DNA of 64,000 bases, from assembly GCF_037975245.1 (NCBI RefSeq), contig NC_092575.1, positions 16,073,310 through 16,137,309 of the forward strand, read 5' to 3'. Source of the stretch: Apostichopus japonicus (taxonomy: Eukaryota; Echinodermata; Holothuroidea; Aspidochirotida; Stichopodidae). The translations under genes were made by a program, and so were the position numbers. This document shows positions 10,276 through 23,768 of the stretch, piece after piece (the stretch's first letter is position 1; each line of letters starts with the position of its first letter). The notes beneath the pieces were generated by a model that worked only from the letters and a program-made list of their open reading frames with translations, was not told the DNA's origin and made no database searches.

Positions 10276-12257
10276 TCATACAGTTATAGACACAAACAGA
10301 CATTCATATACATATATGATACAGACAGGCATATGTTACATACATTACAATGAAGTTCATATATTGCTTTAAGATATAAGAAGGCATGCGACTTTACTAT
10401 TATATCGGTTGGGGTCGTAAACAGCATGAAACGATGTTGACTAGCCTTAATTATTTGATTGCATTTTGTTGGTTTGTTCTCCTTATTTGAGCCCCTAAAT
10501 GTACACTTCCAATCTACGATTTCTCTTCCTTTTCAATAAATTCTGCAGGGTTTGCTGCGGTATCATCATTATACTAAACAACTAATGGAAAGATTGGTAA
10601 CGATGGTTATAATTAATTTTCATCTTAAAGGACACGTGATTATTGTCTACTAAATTCATGCCCCCCTCCCTCCCCCGCCCTCCTCCCCTATAACGATATA
10701 AATTGCATTGTATATTACACAACATACAAACAGCAACAGAAAAACAGCTTCTGTTAGCTAAATCTCAGCGTCAGTATAAACCACCTACATCTGAAAACTG
10801 GTAATCTTGAAGATGTTGGTCATGAGAGATGATGGAGGTAAGATCCACCGGCATCCACAAAATGAAGTTCTATAACACAGACAGATCCGGTATAATGTCC
10901 GGCTAGCGCCTCTACCTCAGTAAAACAATGCCATAATTCTTGTTATATAGATCCCTCGACCGGCTTTAGAGGTGACGGGGTTGTGGGGGTGGGGGGAGGG
11001 GTAGTTGATTGCGCTGGACGGTTGCAGTGTACATCACATGTCTTTCGTTCTAGTATACGTCATTTGTCATATACATTTGGTTAAAAAATTTTTTTTATAG
11101 AATGACGAGAAATTAGAACTGCAACGTTCTCTTCTTTAGTGATTCAACTAGAGTGATTCAACTTCCGGGGGGGGGGGGGAGCGCTGGAATAATAAAGACT
11201 TCTCATCAACCTCCATTTCCCTCTTTCCGCTTAATTCACAGATGAAAATAGAGAGGTCATATAGAATGTGTCATTCAATCGAAAGAAAATTACTAAGAGA
11301 TGAGCTTTTGAAAAAAAAAGAGAAAATCTCCCAAAATACTGACCCCTGCAAGCCTTACTTCACAAATTAACGTGTTTTTTTTTCGTTTGTTATGACGAAT
11401 GTAAAAATTAAAAATAAAAAGCCCAAATATTAACTTATTTTGTGCCTCTCCAGCCCTTCCTCGAAGCCTCCTTTTGATATCATCCTAAGTCAACAATCAA
11501 GGTTTCAAGTTTCATTGGGCTGATTGATTCCAGTTTTGCGATCTTTGATACTTATAGGCCTATTTATAAGTACACAAGATTTATTATGAATATATATATA
11601 TATATATATTTGTAAAATATTCTTTAAGTGAAGGCCTACGTATATCTCCAATACAGCTCGCGAAAAAGGAAAACCCAAAACTATTCCAAGTCATGAATAT
11701 CATAATATTTCATCCAACCTCGTATAATTTATAATATATTTCCAAATGTATATATAGCTTTACCGATGTTTTTTTTGTCCTTCTCCCTACTGCATCGTTG
11801 TAACTATTTAACACTGTAAAGACTTGTTCAAGTCGAGTTATCTGCTGCGATGTCTCAAGTGCGCATGCTCATATTGTGAATCACAGAAAGAAATATAAAA
11901 TATCCTACCATAGAATATGCCACGTATTTATTCCATACTATTAAACTATGCGATGATGTGATCTCAGTATTTTCCTATACAAAGTCGAATCTATTTACAG
12001 CATTGCTATAGTAATAACTGAGACTTGAGACTGAGAATTTACCGATAAAATAAGTCGGTGTTATTGGATTCTGTGATTTCAGGTATACGATACCCAGTCC
12101 CTATACTTTAATGCGAATCGTATACTGGTAGTTTGTATTGACTTGTATGCTAGTTGGTCTTTGTGGAAAGTGACGCATTGTTAATGCACGAAACAGGAAA
12201 GCATATCATTATATTGTTGATCCCCGGACCTCGAAGTCTGAAATCGAAGAAAAACAC
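10276..12257. other. Unique AT-rich DNA with minor simple repeats
   Basis: Contains C- and G-rich short tracts (about 10663-10686, 10975-11000, 11166-11180), a tandem GATTCAACT pair near 11145-11165 and a (TA)n run at about 11588-11610. No coding signature or transposon boundary is visible. Confidence 0.45.
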
Positions 12258-12294
12258 AATAATAATAATAATAATTATAATAATAATAATAATA
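12258..12294 (+). repeat. (AAT)n microsatellite
   Basis: An almost pure AAT array with one interruption. Confidence 0.9.
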
Positions 12295-12646
12295 GCTTCT
12301 AATGCATCAGCTATATACACGGTGTAAGTGAAATATAAAAACATATTGTGTCTCTCACACATCATAGTAAACTATCTTTGTGCACCCCTATTCAACCTCA
12401 CACGAAAAGTTCAGAGTATTTATTAGCAAAACTAATTTATAGTCTAAATATGTTTTGCTCAGGTTAACACAATTTGACGTGTGTCTAAACTTTCATTCTT
12501 TCTGGGCGAGGAACCCCCGCATCCCCACCCCTACATGGGAGTCGGTTTTAATGACCCCAGGACCAGATCTTTCTTTTATAATATCATACATCCGCGCAAG
12601 GTTCATTATTCTAACTTAATCAGTCGGGCAAATTTAGAATTTTGAA

Positions 12647-12714
12647 CACCCAACCACCCACCCACCCGTCCACCCACCCACCTCACCCACCCCGACCACC
12701 CCACCCACCCCACC
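12647..12714. repeat. (CCCA)n-like tract, G-quadruplex candidate on the minus strand
   Basis: Repeated CCCA and CCACC units cover about 68 bp. Read on the minus strand this is a series of GGG tracts separated by one or two bases, which meets the usual pattern for a G-quadruplex. Quadruplex formation is inferred. Confidence 0.8.
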
Positions 12715-13453
<739 letters not shown>

Positions 13454-13522
13454 CATGCATACATCCAACGTTACTTAAATTCTGTCATTAATTTCCCATA
13501 ATGCATACCAATAGCGTGCGTT

Positions 13523-14000
13523 TTGATTTTTAAACTTAATGAAAAAAATATTGGAAATGAATTCAAACTTTTAATTATATCAATATTTAAACAACCGCGG
13601 TTAAACTTATGTAGAACTCTGTCTTTGATGTTTTTGGATACCTTTGTAAAATTTAAAAAACAAAATGATGTCTCTTAAAATGCTCTTTCCACTTCAACAA
13701 TACATGGCCCTATATCTGGCTAAGACTAAATCATGAGATCACGACAATACTGTATATCAATCTTTCATTTTTATACGTAATGAAAAAAAATGAAAATGAA
13801 GTCAAACTTTTAATTATATCAAAATTTAAACAACCGCGATTAAACTATATATGTAGAACTTTGTCTTTGATGTTGTGGATACCTTCTTAAAATTTAACAC
13901 AATGATGTCTCGTAAAATGCTATTTCCACTTCAACAATACTTGGCCCTATATATGGCAAAGAATAAATCATGAGATCACGACAATAATGTATATCAACCT
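13523..14000 (+). repeat. Tandem duplication, ~239-bp unit, two copies
   Basis: Units at about 13523-13762 and 13763-14000 run in parallel: both contain TCAAACTTTTAATTATATCA, AACAACCGCG, CCACTTCAACAATAC and end AATCATGAGATCACGACAAT. Differences are scattered substitutions and small indels, so the duplication is not recent. No coding frame is conserved between the units. Confidence 0.9.
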
Positions 14001-15339
14001 ATCCACCTACATCTCATTTTCATCTAACCTATTTCAAAACTAACTGATATAATATTCTCTCACTGCTAGTTCTGGTCTCCCCTGACCTCTTGCTAGAGAG
14101 CTAGCAATCAAAACAACTCCCAGTATTTAGACTATTTACTAAGCATATAAAGACTCGAGGAAGATCAAATCTCGGGGGAAATCTCAACCACATCCCTATA
14201 CCAAGAAAGCCTTAAATGTTGTGATCAAAATAGCCAGAAAAGGAAAAGGTAAAGTATGTATGCTTCTCAGAACACGTGGTTTATCAATTTACACACCGGC
14301 AACTACAATCTATATTTGTCATTTTTCTAATTCGTGCCCGACGAATCTCGGGAATGCGTGACTTCAGAAGTCTATTTAAGATCTTCTTCTTCTCCTCCTC
14401 CTCCTCTTCCTCCTCCTTGAAGCAGCGGTATATATTTTCCCTGCCTAATCTGACGTACATCTTTACCCTCGTAACCGTTCCCATGTGTGTTTCTGAAAAT
14501 TAATATTCTTGGCTGGCGGAAATAGTTTCCAATGACATCAGAAAAAAAACAAGAAAAAAAAAAAACGAAGTTATGTGTGAAATATATTTACGGATTTGAA
14601 TTTTGTTTATTTGGGTCACTTCTAAACGAACTGAGGTCATATTATTGATTTAGGTCTCCTATGGGATACTTTTAGGGATTTATATTACCAAGGCAGAAAA
14701 TTTCACATTAAATCGTAAACGAAATGTAAATAAAACAGGTATTTGAAATTTCAAAACAAAAAAATCAAGAAGAAAAAGGTTAAGGTCAGTAGGTAATAGT
14801 AATCTAGCTCTATCTTTGACCAAAGTTTGACTGAGGTTTCTGGGAGAATTGCAGTCAGGAGAACTGGAAAGTTTCTTGGAATTAATCAGTGAAGTGTCAT
14901 CTCAATGTCACGATAAGTCAATGTTTGAACACACGAACCACAAAGAGGTTACAGTTCTGAATAACTCCACTGCAGCATGGCAGGTGACTCCTCTTGTGGT
15001 TAATAGACATTAACCAGTAAAGTAATGAAATCAGCAACAAGGAGAAATTTAATAAAGCCAAAGTCGTGAAAGATAAAGACATTTTAACCAATGATATACG
15101 ATTCGAAACGAACAGGGAGAATGAATTGTGTGTTGTTGTTCTGTTTTTTCTATATCTAATATTTATACTAGAAGTGCGTCACCATTTATTCGTGGATACG
15201 CGCGCTATCTGACAGGCATCGTATTGTAAGTTGTACAACGAATGGTGTGGTGAGAACTCCTATATATAGTATCTGGTTAACGTTACTTTTAATGTCGGAA
15301 GGTTTACTTACAAACAGACATGTAATTGTATAATGAGTT
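14001..15339. other. Unique DNA with a short CTC/TTC polypyrimidine tract
   Basis: A TTC/CTC-rich run lies at about 14382-14419, and reading frames of about 70 codons on both strands there are by-products of it. The rest is unique AT-rich sequence with A runs near 14545-14565. Nothing gene-like was seen. Confidence 0.45.
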
Positions 15340-16565
15340 CAGGTATAGATGTATGTGTATTCGTCCTCATTAATTTGTATTCGTACTTGTCTCGTGGTAT
15401 TTTGGTAAACTAACATAGAGTACAGAAATTTAGTGTAGGAGTAAGTAGTACTCACATTGAGCCAAGTAACGGTACTCGAGTTCTGGTCATAGTGTGGCAT
15501 TGTTGTCTGTACTCGTATTCGCCATTTTGAATTTGTACTCGTTCTTTGGAAGTTTGAAAACCTAGTATAGAATTAAGTACTCGCTCTCGTTGTTATATAG
15601 ATCCATTATATAGATCCATTGATTTAGGACGTACTTAGGGAATTATAATCTAACATGGTATTCTAGTCTCGTAAACCTGCCCTTATCCAATTTTACTCGT
15701 ACTCATAAACTGAGGGGCATTTGGAAAGCTATAGTAAAGAGTGTGCAAGATTGTAATAATTGTATAAATACTCGCGCTTAGAACCTTTTAACTCGTTCTT
15801 GTTTTCATTAATATATGGGAATTGTACTATTTATATATCATACTCACCTGTATTCATACTCGCCCTCATGGAATTGTACTCATACCTGTACTTGCTGCAT
15901 ATTGGAAGGCTGTAAAGTAAAGAGTGTGCAAGATGAGGTACTCGTATTTGTGCTTAAACCGTTGTACTGGTAGCCTACTTGTCTTCATTACTCTATGGGA
16001 ATTGTACTCTTAATATACCATAGTCACCTGTATTAATACTCACCCTTATATGGAACTGCACTCATACTTGTACTTGCGGCATATTGGAAATCTAGTAAAG
16101 AGTGTGCAAGAAGAGGTACTCATATTTGTGCTTAAACCATTGTACTGATAGCCTACTTGTAACCATTACTATGTGGGGAATGTACTATTAATATATCATG
16201 GTTACCTGTATTAATACTCGCCCATATGGAAATGTACTCATACGTGTACTTTCAGCATTTTGGAAATCTATAGTAAAAGAGTGTGCAAGTAGAGGTACTC
16301 GTTTTTGTGCTTAAACCATTGTACTAATAGCATACTTGTTTTCATTACTAGGGGAATTCTGAAAGTAATCTAGCATGGATTGACTGATTGAACTCGTTCA
16401 TACTCATCCTTACGTCTTTGTACTCGCATACATATACTCGTGAATTTTGGAAATTTAGTAAAAGAGTGTGTAAGATCAATAACTCGTATACACTCCCGCT
16501 TATACCCTTTTGCTCGTACTCATAACTATAGGATTTTGTTTTTCTTATACTCGTACTCATGGTGG
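15340..16565 (+). repeat. Degenerate ~181-bp tandem repeat rich in TACTCGTA
   Basis: The marker GTGTGCAAGA or a one-base variant occurs at about 15741, 15924, 16102, 16281 and 16466, spacings of 183, 178, 179 and 185 bp. Around it the order is conserved: TTGGAAA, AGTAAAGAGTGTGCAAG, GAGGTACTCG, GTGCTTAAACC, ATTGTACT and CCTGTATTAATACTCGCC. More decayed units with TACTCG motifs precede it to about 15350. The unit itself contains repeated TACTCGTA and TACTTGTA sub-motifs, so it may have grown from a short simple repeat. Confidence 0.85.
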
Positions 16566-16590
16566 TGTATACCCGTCCTACAGGACTATG

Positions 16591-16607
16591 TACCCCCCCC
16601 CCCCCCC
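16591..16607. repeat. Poly-C tract
   Basis: A run of about 17 C next to the end of the 181-bp tandem repeat. Confidence 0.9.
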
Positions 16608-17123
16608 ATGTACCCCTCGACTTGCTACTAAGCAGACTGTTATACGTCACTTTTAAATGTCTGAATATCTTAAAGATCGGATATATATTAAGCTTTGTTT
16701 TCCTTTCTGTCATTGAATTCTTTCTTTCGAGAACAATCATAGAAGTGTCAAGAAAGTCAATGCTCTGATGGCTGCCTCTTAAAACACTTATCTTGTCCCC
16801 TAGGGGGGTCCAAATTTCAGATGAGAGGGTTTACTTAATGGATCTTTAATTTCCGCCAACGTTCATTTTGACCTGATCATTATAGGACAGAAATATCCAC
16901 AATAACACGTTTTGTTAATGTCTAGATGAAGGCTTGACCTGATTAAAACAAAGAAAACTGCTGGAACCATCTTAAGTAGACGTGATGTGGCTTAGATTGA
17001 AATCAGAGCATGGATACCCGACATGTTAGGTCAATAGCCATGGAAGTTTCTTGTGTTATCACATTTCTAAGAAAACTGAACGATCCTACTCAGACAACTG
17101 TGCAATTACAGATGTATTGATAA

Positions 17124-17128
<5 letters not shown>
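16608..17128. other. Unique AT-rich DNA
   Basis: No coding signature, RNA gene or repeat boundary seen. Confidence 0.4.

Positions 17129-17179
<51 letters not shown>
17129..17179. repeat. (TA)n microsatellite
   Basis: Pure TA array of about 51 bp. Confidence 0.95.
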
Positions 17180-17183
<4 letters not shown>

Positions 17184-17298
17184 GGCTTTCCTCTTGAAAA
17201 CGTCAAAGAGAGATATACAGTGGTTTGAGATTAACTATCACGTAAACCAATTTGCGTCATATGCAACTCAAATCGAGGGCGAGGTTACCTTGGAATGG

Positions 17299-17319
17299 AG
17301 GGGGGGGGGGGGGGGGGGC
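17299..17319. repeat. Poly-G tract, about 19-20 bp
   Basis: One of the longest G homopolymers in the window, flanked by unique DNA. Confidence 0.9.
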
Positions 17320-18670
17320 TCTTCAAAAGAGGAAGTGATGAGCTTTCGCGGTGCTGCTTAATTATATCAAATTAACACGACATATTGATACATTAACCGA
17401 GAAAGATGCATTGATTTTAATAATTATATGATTCTGTGCGAACCAATTTGCAGTTTGCGTTGTGTTGCGATTGTGATATATATTTATGTATACAATTGGA
17501 AATGGACTATCAAACATAAACAGTAGACCCAGTCCAGTAAAGCTACTTCTTTTTAGAGGAGGGAGGAAGGGGATGGTGAATAAGTGTTGGCCGATGAGGT
17601 CCTAGGGAGGGGTGTAATAGAATCTTTGTTTGGGTAAGGGGACTGGGGTTGCAAAATGGCCCTATCACTTCCATCATTTAATCTAGATTTTTCTATCACA
17701 AGCAGGCCTAATTATTTTTTAGAGTTTGTAATTAAAGGTAGGCTATTAGGAAGGAAGTATGATCCTTCTGGTGTTGAGGGGGGTGGAGGGGGGGGGGCGA
17801 CGTTCCACCTCATGCCACAATCTTTATGTATATCTCTCATTATATATCTTGTTATTCACAATCCTTTATACTATTCTTTTAGAGGCGATTTTGGTGAAGT
17901 AATGTACCACATTGTGTATTTTGTTTTGTCTATCAAATTGTGGCAAATTTTCCGCAAAAACCCATTTTTTTCAAATTCTTATTGTATCAGACTGTATCGA
18001 GTATCACACAAACACAAATACAGAAAAAAATGAACATATGTACAAATTATACCCAACAACCGGCACTGTATAATTATTAACCTTCTGCCATACAAAAAAA
18101 AAACAGTAAAAAAATGACGGAATTTCTTGAATGATTGAAAAGCTATATAAAAAATATTCTTGTTCTACAGTATTACTATTATTACCGTAGTCATAAGACA
18201 CACAAATTTCTTGTAGTTTGAGATCCTGATAGTCTAAAGTCCATTGTTTGACAGTCTCTAGAGCGAGATTATAAATAATTGGAAGATAAATAATTTTTTA
18301 CCAAAAAATGGTGATGTAAGCTCTTTTCATTAATTATTCAGCTGCAGACATTTACCGAACATTACTTGATGGTTAGTGTCCCCTTATAGAAGTCCATCAA
18401 TTTAAATAAAAAAGATAGAAAAAATGGCGACCTAACTTCCAAACAAGCTGTTTGACGACGAACATTTTAGGCTTGCAAGGACGAGAAGAAAATTTAATGA
18501 AAATACGCAGCTGTTCAATAATCAGTTCTATTGATGAAGATGCTTGAACAAAGTCGTGTATATCATCTCAACTACTTCTTCGCATTTCAGAATAGCCAAA
18601 GACAAGAGACCGCAGAGGAGAAAAATTAAAGCCATTAGAGGTATATAATTGCATTTCTCTTAATTATTTA
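17320..18670. other. Unique DNA with minor G-rich tracts
   Basis: G-rich patches occur near 17560-17645 and 17775-17800. A 125-codon frame at 17656-18033 passes through the second patch, has AT-rich third positions and no recognisable motif, so it is not called a gene. I see no other feature. Confidence 0.4.
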
Positions 18671-18848
18671 GAAGGAAGGAGAAAGGAGAAAGGAGAAAGG
18701 AGAAAGGAGAGAGGAGAGAGGAGAGAGGAGAGATGAGAGAGGAGAAGGAGAAGGAGAAGGAGAAAAGAGAAAGGAGAAAGGAGAGAGGAGAGAGGAGAGA
18801 GGAGAGAGGAGACAGGAGAGAGGAGAGAGGAGAGAGGAGACAGGAGAG

Positions 18849-18879
<31 letters not shown>

Positions 18880-18920
18880 TGACAGAAGACAGGAGACAGG
18901 AGACAGGAGAGAGGAGAAAG
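18671..18920 (+). repeat. 250-bp polypurine tract (AGGAGA/AAGGAG)n
   Basis: Nearly every base on the + strand is a purine: units such as GGAGAAA, GGAGAGA and GGAGACA are tandemly arrayed, with rare C or T interruptions. Long polypurine mirror-type repeats can adopt triplex (H-DNA) structures; that is established for such sequences, inferred here. The 154-codon minus-strand frame reading serine/leucine repeats is a by-product. Confidence 0.93.
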
Positions 18921-19206
18921 TTAAAGCAACAGAAGAAGAGCCAAAAATAAGTTCAACAAAGGCAAAATGGAAGAAACAGCAAAACAAAAGCACCGACAAC
19001 AGCCAACAGAACATAGCAAAGCTAGAACATTTGCAAAACAAAGACAAATACAAAACCAGAGCAACAGCCAGAGTCAGGGCAACCGCAACAGCAAAACAAA
19101 AGCAACAGCGATAGCAACAGTAACACAAAACAAAAACGACAGCAACGACAGCAAAAACAATACAAAATCAAAAGTAACAGCAACAGCAACAGCAACAACA
19201 AAAACC
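18921..19206 (+). repeat. ACA/CAACAG-rich low-complexity tract
   Basis: Degenerate AACAGC, CAACAG and AAACAAAA units follow directly on the polypurine tract, ending with GCAACAGCAACAGCAACA. T is almost absent from the + strand. The 83-codon frame here is explained by the repeat. Confidence 0.85.
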
Positions 19207-20369
19207 AATATGTACTAATGTTACTGCAGATGACGAAAATCCTAAGAATGTGTTTATTTTCGAAGCTATCAATAAATTTAAGCCCTGCAATACAATTCTT
19301 TTATCAGAGGTACCAAACCAAGTATATGTAGGATTCTAGGCTCAGATATAGTTTAAACTAAGCACGTACCCCATCGACTAACATCGACTACTTTTTTTTT
19401 AGACGAAGAAAATAAATCAAATAAAGACCTTATACAAAACAGTATATACGTAATAGTCTATTGAATCAAGAGAGAATGGAATATGGTTATAAAAGGCTAC
19501 CGTACTGGTTACTATACGTTGCTATTTATATCATAGTTTCGTGACATTGATCTGTCATAACGTCAGAGAAATATTTTGCAAAATTTAAATGGAATATTAA
19601 ATTGTAATTTTTTCCTATTATAAACAATATTTAGATACCTTAAAAGCTTTGGCCATGATTTGTTGAATATAATTTTCTCCGTACTAGATAATTATATTTC
19701 TCAGCTATATTTCAAACGATGTTACAGCGTTATTTATACATAATTCAGATTTTCCAAAATGATTTCGCAAAACAAGTTGTTCAATTTTATCAATGATTTC
19801 CATTTCCGGCGAATTAAGGTAGGACATTTTGGAAAATTATTCATTCATTTCCCGCACTTTTGTAATAGATTACAAAAACATCATTTTCTTCCCATTAATT
19901 AATTCTTTCTTGATTTGTATATATAAGCTGTCACAAACAACCCTTCAATTGTCATTTGTACCCACTAATCATGTTTTGGTTTTTCTTTCTAACAATTCTT
20001 TTATTCAGCGAGTTGCACCATCAATTTTGAGATTTATTTGTAATTTTTCATCCCTTGTTTTGAGTTTAAAACCATATTTAATGGCTTTTGCTGACAATAA
20101 CGTGTATATAAAGCATCGTGTAACTAGTTTGCACGTTTTCATCAGAGATCAAAGCACAGTAAATCAAAACTTGTTGAAAAAAATGTAGTAAAATACCGTT
20201 TTTATGGGAAATTGTTTATACAGCGCAAACGATGATCTTTGAAAGGTATATACGTCGTATTAAAGTGTTCCATCAAACTTGTAACTCATATGTTGCTCAT
20301 ATCTTGTTTGATTTTTTAATAATGCATGCATGGTTAGGACTTTCATCTGGAGGATCAAAGCCTCTACAT
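19207..20369. other. Unique AT-rich DNA
   Basis: No repeats or gene-like signals seen. A 119-codon + strand frame at 19829-20188 is AT-rich at all codon positions and matches nothing I recognise. Confidence 0.4.
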
Positions 20370-21294
20370 CCGGGTTTCCCTAGCTTTACCCCCCCCCCCA
20401 CGAACCCCCTGTGGATGTCAGAGTTGTCCACGAACCCCCAACTTTTCGAGACACGATCTGAGTCATTATTATACTGTAAAACGCATAACAGTGCTTCGTA
20501 AAAGATCAAGTTCATAGTGTAATATTGAACTGGTATATCATGTTAAAACAGGATAGTGACTGCATGTTGTCACTCAACAACAATTTTCAAGCATGAAGTT
20601 ATGCTACATGGAGGTCATCTGGAATATCCAAAATAATAATAATTACTTTGGCCAACCTTTCATTACTTTCTCAGCTCTTTATCTTCACGACGTACTGTCA
20701 TGCATACACCAACTTCACCAAAGTCATGCGGCCTGTGCAGAGGGGGGGGGGGGGTAGGAAGCTTCCAAAAAGTGTGGGGCACAGCATCAGAGGGGCATTT
20801 TCTCATCCGCAACCACCATTCGTTATGCTATAAACCGATACACACCGGCCACATCACTTAAATATATATGATGTGTTAGTATGCTATCAATACTATTATG
20901 GTGCACGTGAATAATTAAAATAAAAGAATAAACTTAACAAAGGCTTAAGATATCCAAAAGACGGTTCTTCATCAAAGGGGCACATTTTATTTGCCAGCAG
21001 GGCACATTTGCTATTTGAAAAAGTGGGGAGGGGTCACATTACCCCAGTGCTCCTACCCCTGGGCCTGTGTCTGTTTCATAATTCAGTTATTTATCACATG
21101 CACGGTACGGTACTACTATGGAAACATGCTTATGGAACGCGAAAAGAGTTTGTCGATTACTAAATTATATGATATGTGAGATTTTAGTTCAACAAAGAGT
21201 ACTCTAGTTTTGACTTTCAGAAACGTCTCACGAACCCCCTGGGAAAGACTCACGCACCCCTTGGGGTTCATGTACCACAGTTAGGGAACCCCGG
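20370..21294. mobile_element. hAT-type element (925 bp), longer relative of 597-912
   Basis: Ends are CCGGGTTTCCCTAGCT and the complement of CCGGGGTTCCCTAACT. Flanks CTCTACAT (20362-20369) and CTTTATAT (21295-21302) match at 6 of 8 positions, a decayed 8-bp duplication. Both outer parts match the 316-bp element at 597-912 in reverse orientation, with shared blocks around ACGAACCCCC, GTGCTTCGTAAAAGATCAAG, GGTACGGTACTACTATGG and GAAACGTCTCACG. About 585 bp between 20509 and 21093 is absent from that copy. The interior has a poly-G run (20741-20753) but no recognisable transposase, so either this interior is remnant DNA of a larger element or it holds another insertion. Confidence 0.85.
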
Positions 21295-21598
21295 CTTTAT
21301 ATGAAAGGACTTTTCTCAACTTTTAGCAAAGTGTAGCATCACACAATTTGCCGTCAATATATCCTGATGACCTTCAAAACACATTGTTGAATCTGATTGC
21401 CAATTATCTTTTATATTACCAGAACATCGGGTAACAACTCGAAATGAGACTTAAAAAGAAGAAACTTGAACACTGCAAACGTTTCTCCTGACATGAACGA
21501 TAATTAGAAATGAATATATATATAATTGGAATTGTAGTGAGTTGGAAAATCCAGAACAGTGAAAAATAGTCCAGCCTCCACCGGGATTCGAACTCATC

Positions 21599-21700
<102 letters not shown>

Positions 21701-22689
21701 GCATTTAGGAATGATCTCTAAAGGGGAAAAAGTACCTTTCATTCGTATAACAAGTGGAAAAAAATTGCGAGGAAAAGAAATATTTATACAAATCATTTTT
21801 CCAAATAGTCCTTTCACATAACGTTCAATGCTTCACAACCATGTATTTGAAACAGAGAAGGAGATAATAAAAAAAAATGAAATTATCAAATATATTGTTG
21901 TTTCTCTTAACTAATTGATTACGTTCCTTGAGGGTACATCGATTGCTATACTGCTTTAAGAAAATAGTTGGTAATTACGTCTTAAGGTTTTCGAGATGTT
22001 AAGAAGACAGACGTGTGATTTTGCTTCGGGGAAGAGTATGGCAAAAAGGTTATAAACGGCCGAAGGGTATAGAAAGCTCTTAATGAAAATGAAGATGGTC
22101 TTGTACTATAGCGATTGCTTTACATGAAAACATATTTCTTTATCTGGCACATTATGTCGATTATTTTTCATTAGTTATTTTTAATAATGTTATTGTTGGA
22201 AAATTGAATTGAATGACAACAGGATGTAGTCACATAAGAGACGAATGAAGATGTTTAATGGCCTTGTATGGTAAACCATTGTAGTTTCATTTTGCTGAAT
22301 TGGTATTGATAATATAATTTTAAAACAAAATTAATAATATCAACGATACTTATAATGCTATCAACATTATTAACGAAAATAAGTTTATTTGTACTCACGA
22401 TTGTTGACGTCACACCAAGTTATTTGCAGTAGTTCTTTGCCGATATTATACCCATCTCATCCAATTGCTGATATTATTAAATAACAATATCTATCACTCC
22501 ATAAAACACCAGTAAAACTGCAGTAGAGGTATTTTTGTCGTACGGAGCGTAAGGCTTTGTTTTCATGGAATGACTTTTAGGCACAAAATTAATTTTGAAT
22601 TGATTTAGACTGAAAAAAATCAATGCTATACCTTTCCCAACTTGGTTGTCTATACCACAGTTAACTTATGAAAATGATCCCTTTGAACA
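21701..22689. other. Unique AT-rich DNA
   Basis: No gene-like signal or repeat boundary seen apart from short A runs. Confidence 0.4.
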
Positions 22690-23180
22690 TTTAACCCTGA
22701 TTACATAAAACGACTGAACTAATTAGTCTAACACACAGACCATTAGATACAGTTCCTCAGATGCAACACAAAACTCAATAATACAGTATAAGATTTTTAT
22801 AGCCTCAAATAACATGTTTACAATATACGTATTACTAAAGATGTCAAAGCGTTGAATGTGATCTAAGCATAATGTTCTGTTGTTCGATATGAAGTTAAAA
22901 GAAATGTTTTGGTTGAGTTATTAGGTTGTATAAAAACAATGGATTGACCTTAAACATTTAGGCCTGCACTGAGGAGCCAACGTCGTCAAGACCATAGCCT
23001 TAAAGGAGCATTCCAGAGGCTCAGCCTATGATTTAGAGCCTAATATTTTGTAAACCGGAACAGCTATAAATAACATTATTAATACTCTTTATTTATTTTT
23101 AATTTTTCTTGGACTTAGACATATCACGACTAAAAGTCTGCCTATAGTCATTCGATAGAATTTCAAAACAGTATAAGATT
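22690..23180 (+). repeat. Dispersed repeat R1, copy B
   Basis: One of the best-preserved copies. It shares CCTCAGATGCAAC, AAAACTCAATA, GGTTGAGTTATT, GGCCTGCACTGAGGAGCCAACGT (split by no gap) and CCTTAAAGGAGCATTCCAGA with copy A at 7740. Beyond that point, CGGAACAGCTATAA with ACATTATTA matches 38230-38275, and TTGGACTTAGACATATCA matches 54145-54165. This shows the full repeat extends some 150 bp past the AGGAGCATTCC motif. Confidence 0.65.
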
Positions 23181-23617
23181 ATTGTCGATAAATTGCGCGC
23201 CTCTAATTTTATTGATAATACAATTACTACGCATGCGCGTTTACGTCAATGCCGTAAAATATGCCATTAAGACCTCGCAGGTTTACGATATATTGAACAG
23301 CATTGTTCAAATATAAAACCCATTATGGTTTTTTTTTCTCTTAAATATGACTTTCTTTTTTGGTCATGAATTTTTTTTCGTCTCTTAGGAGAGTGGTCTC
23401 AAAATTGAATTAGGCTAAAATGGGATTTCATGGAGCATACTCTAATTTTGTTTGGTGGAAGATACTAGAAAACGAAAGTACCCGAATAGGAAATACATTT
23501 TACAAGTCAAATGCTAAAGTCATTTAACTGGGGCATGGAAAGACAAAAACCAAATTAACTTTCTTACCATTTTTTTCCTTTTTGTAAAAAATTGTTAGTC
23601 ACGAAGAGTAGATTCCT

Positions 23618-23714
23618 TCAACTAAGACACACACATATACACACGTAAACAGTAATAATTATTTAACTAAGACACACATACACACACTTAAACAGTAATA
23701 ATCATGTAACTAAG

Positions 23715-23768
<54 letters not shown>

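Noticed and set aside
18664-19128. 154-codon minus-strand frame rich in SLLSPVSS
   Set aside because: Translation of the polypurine tract.
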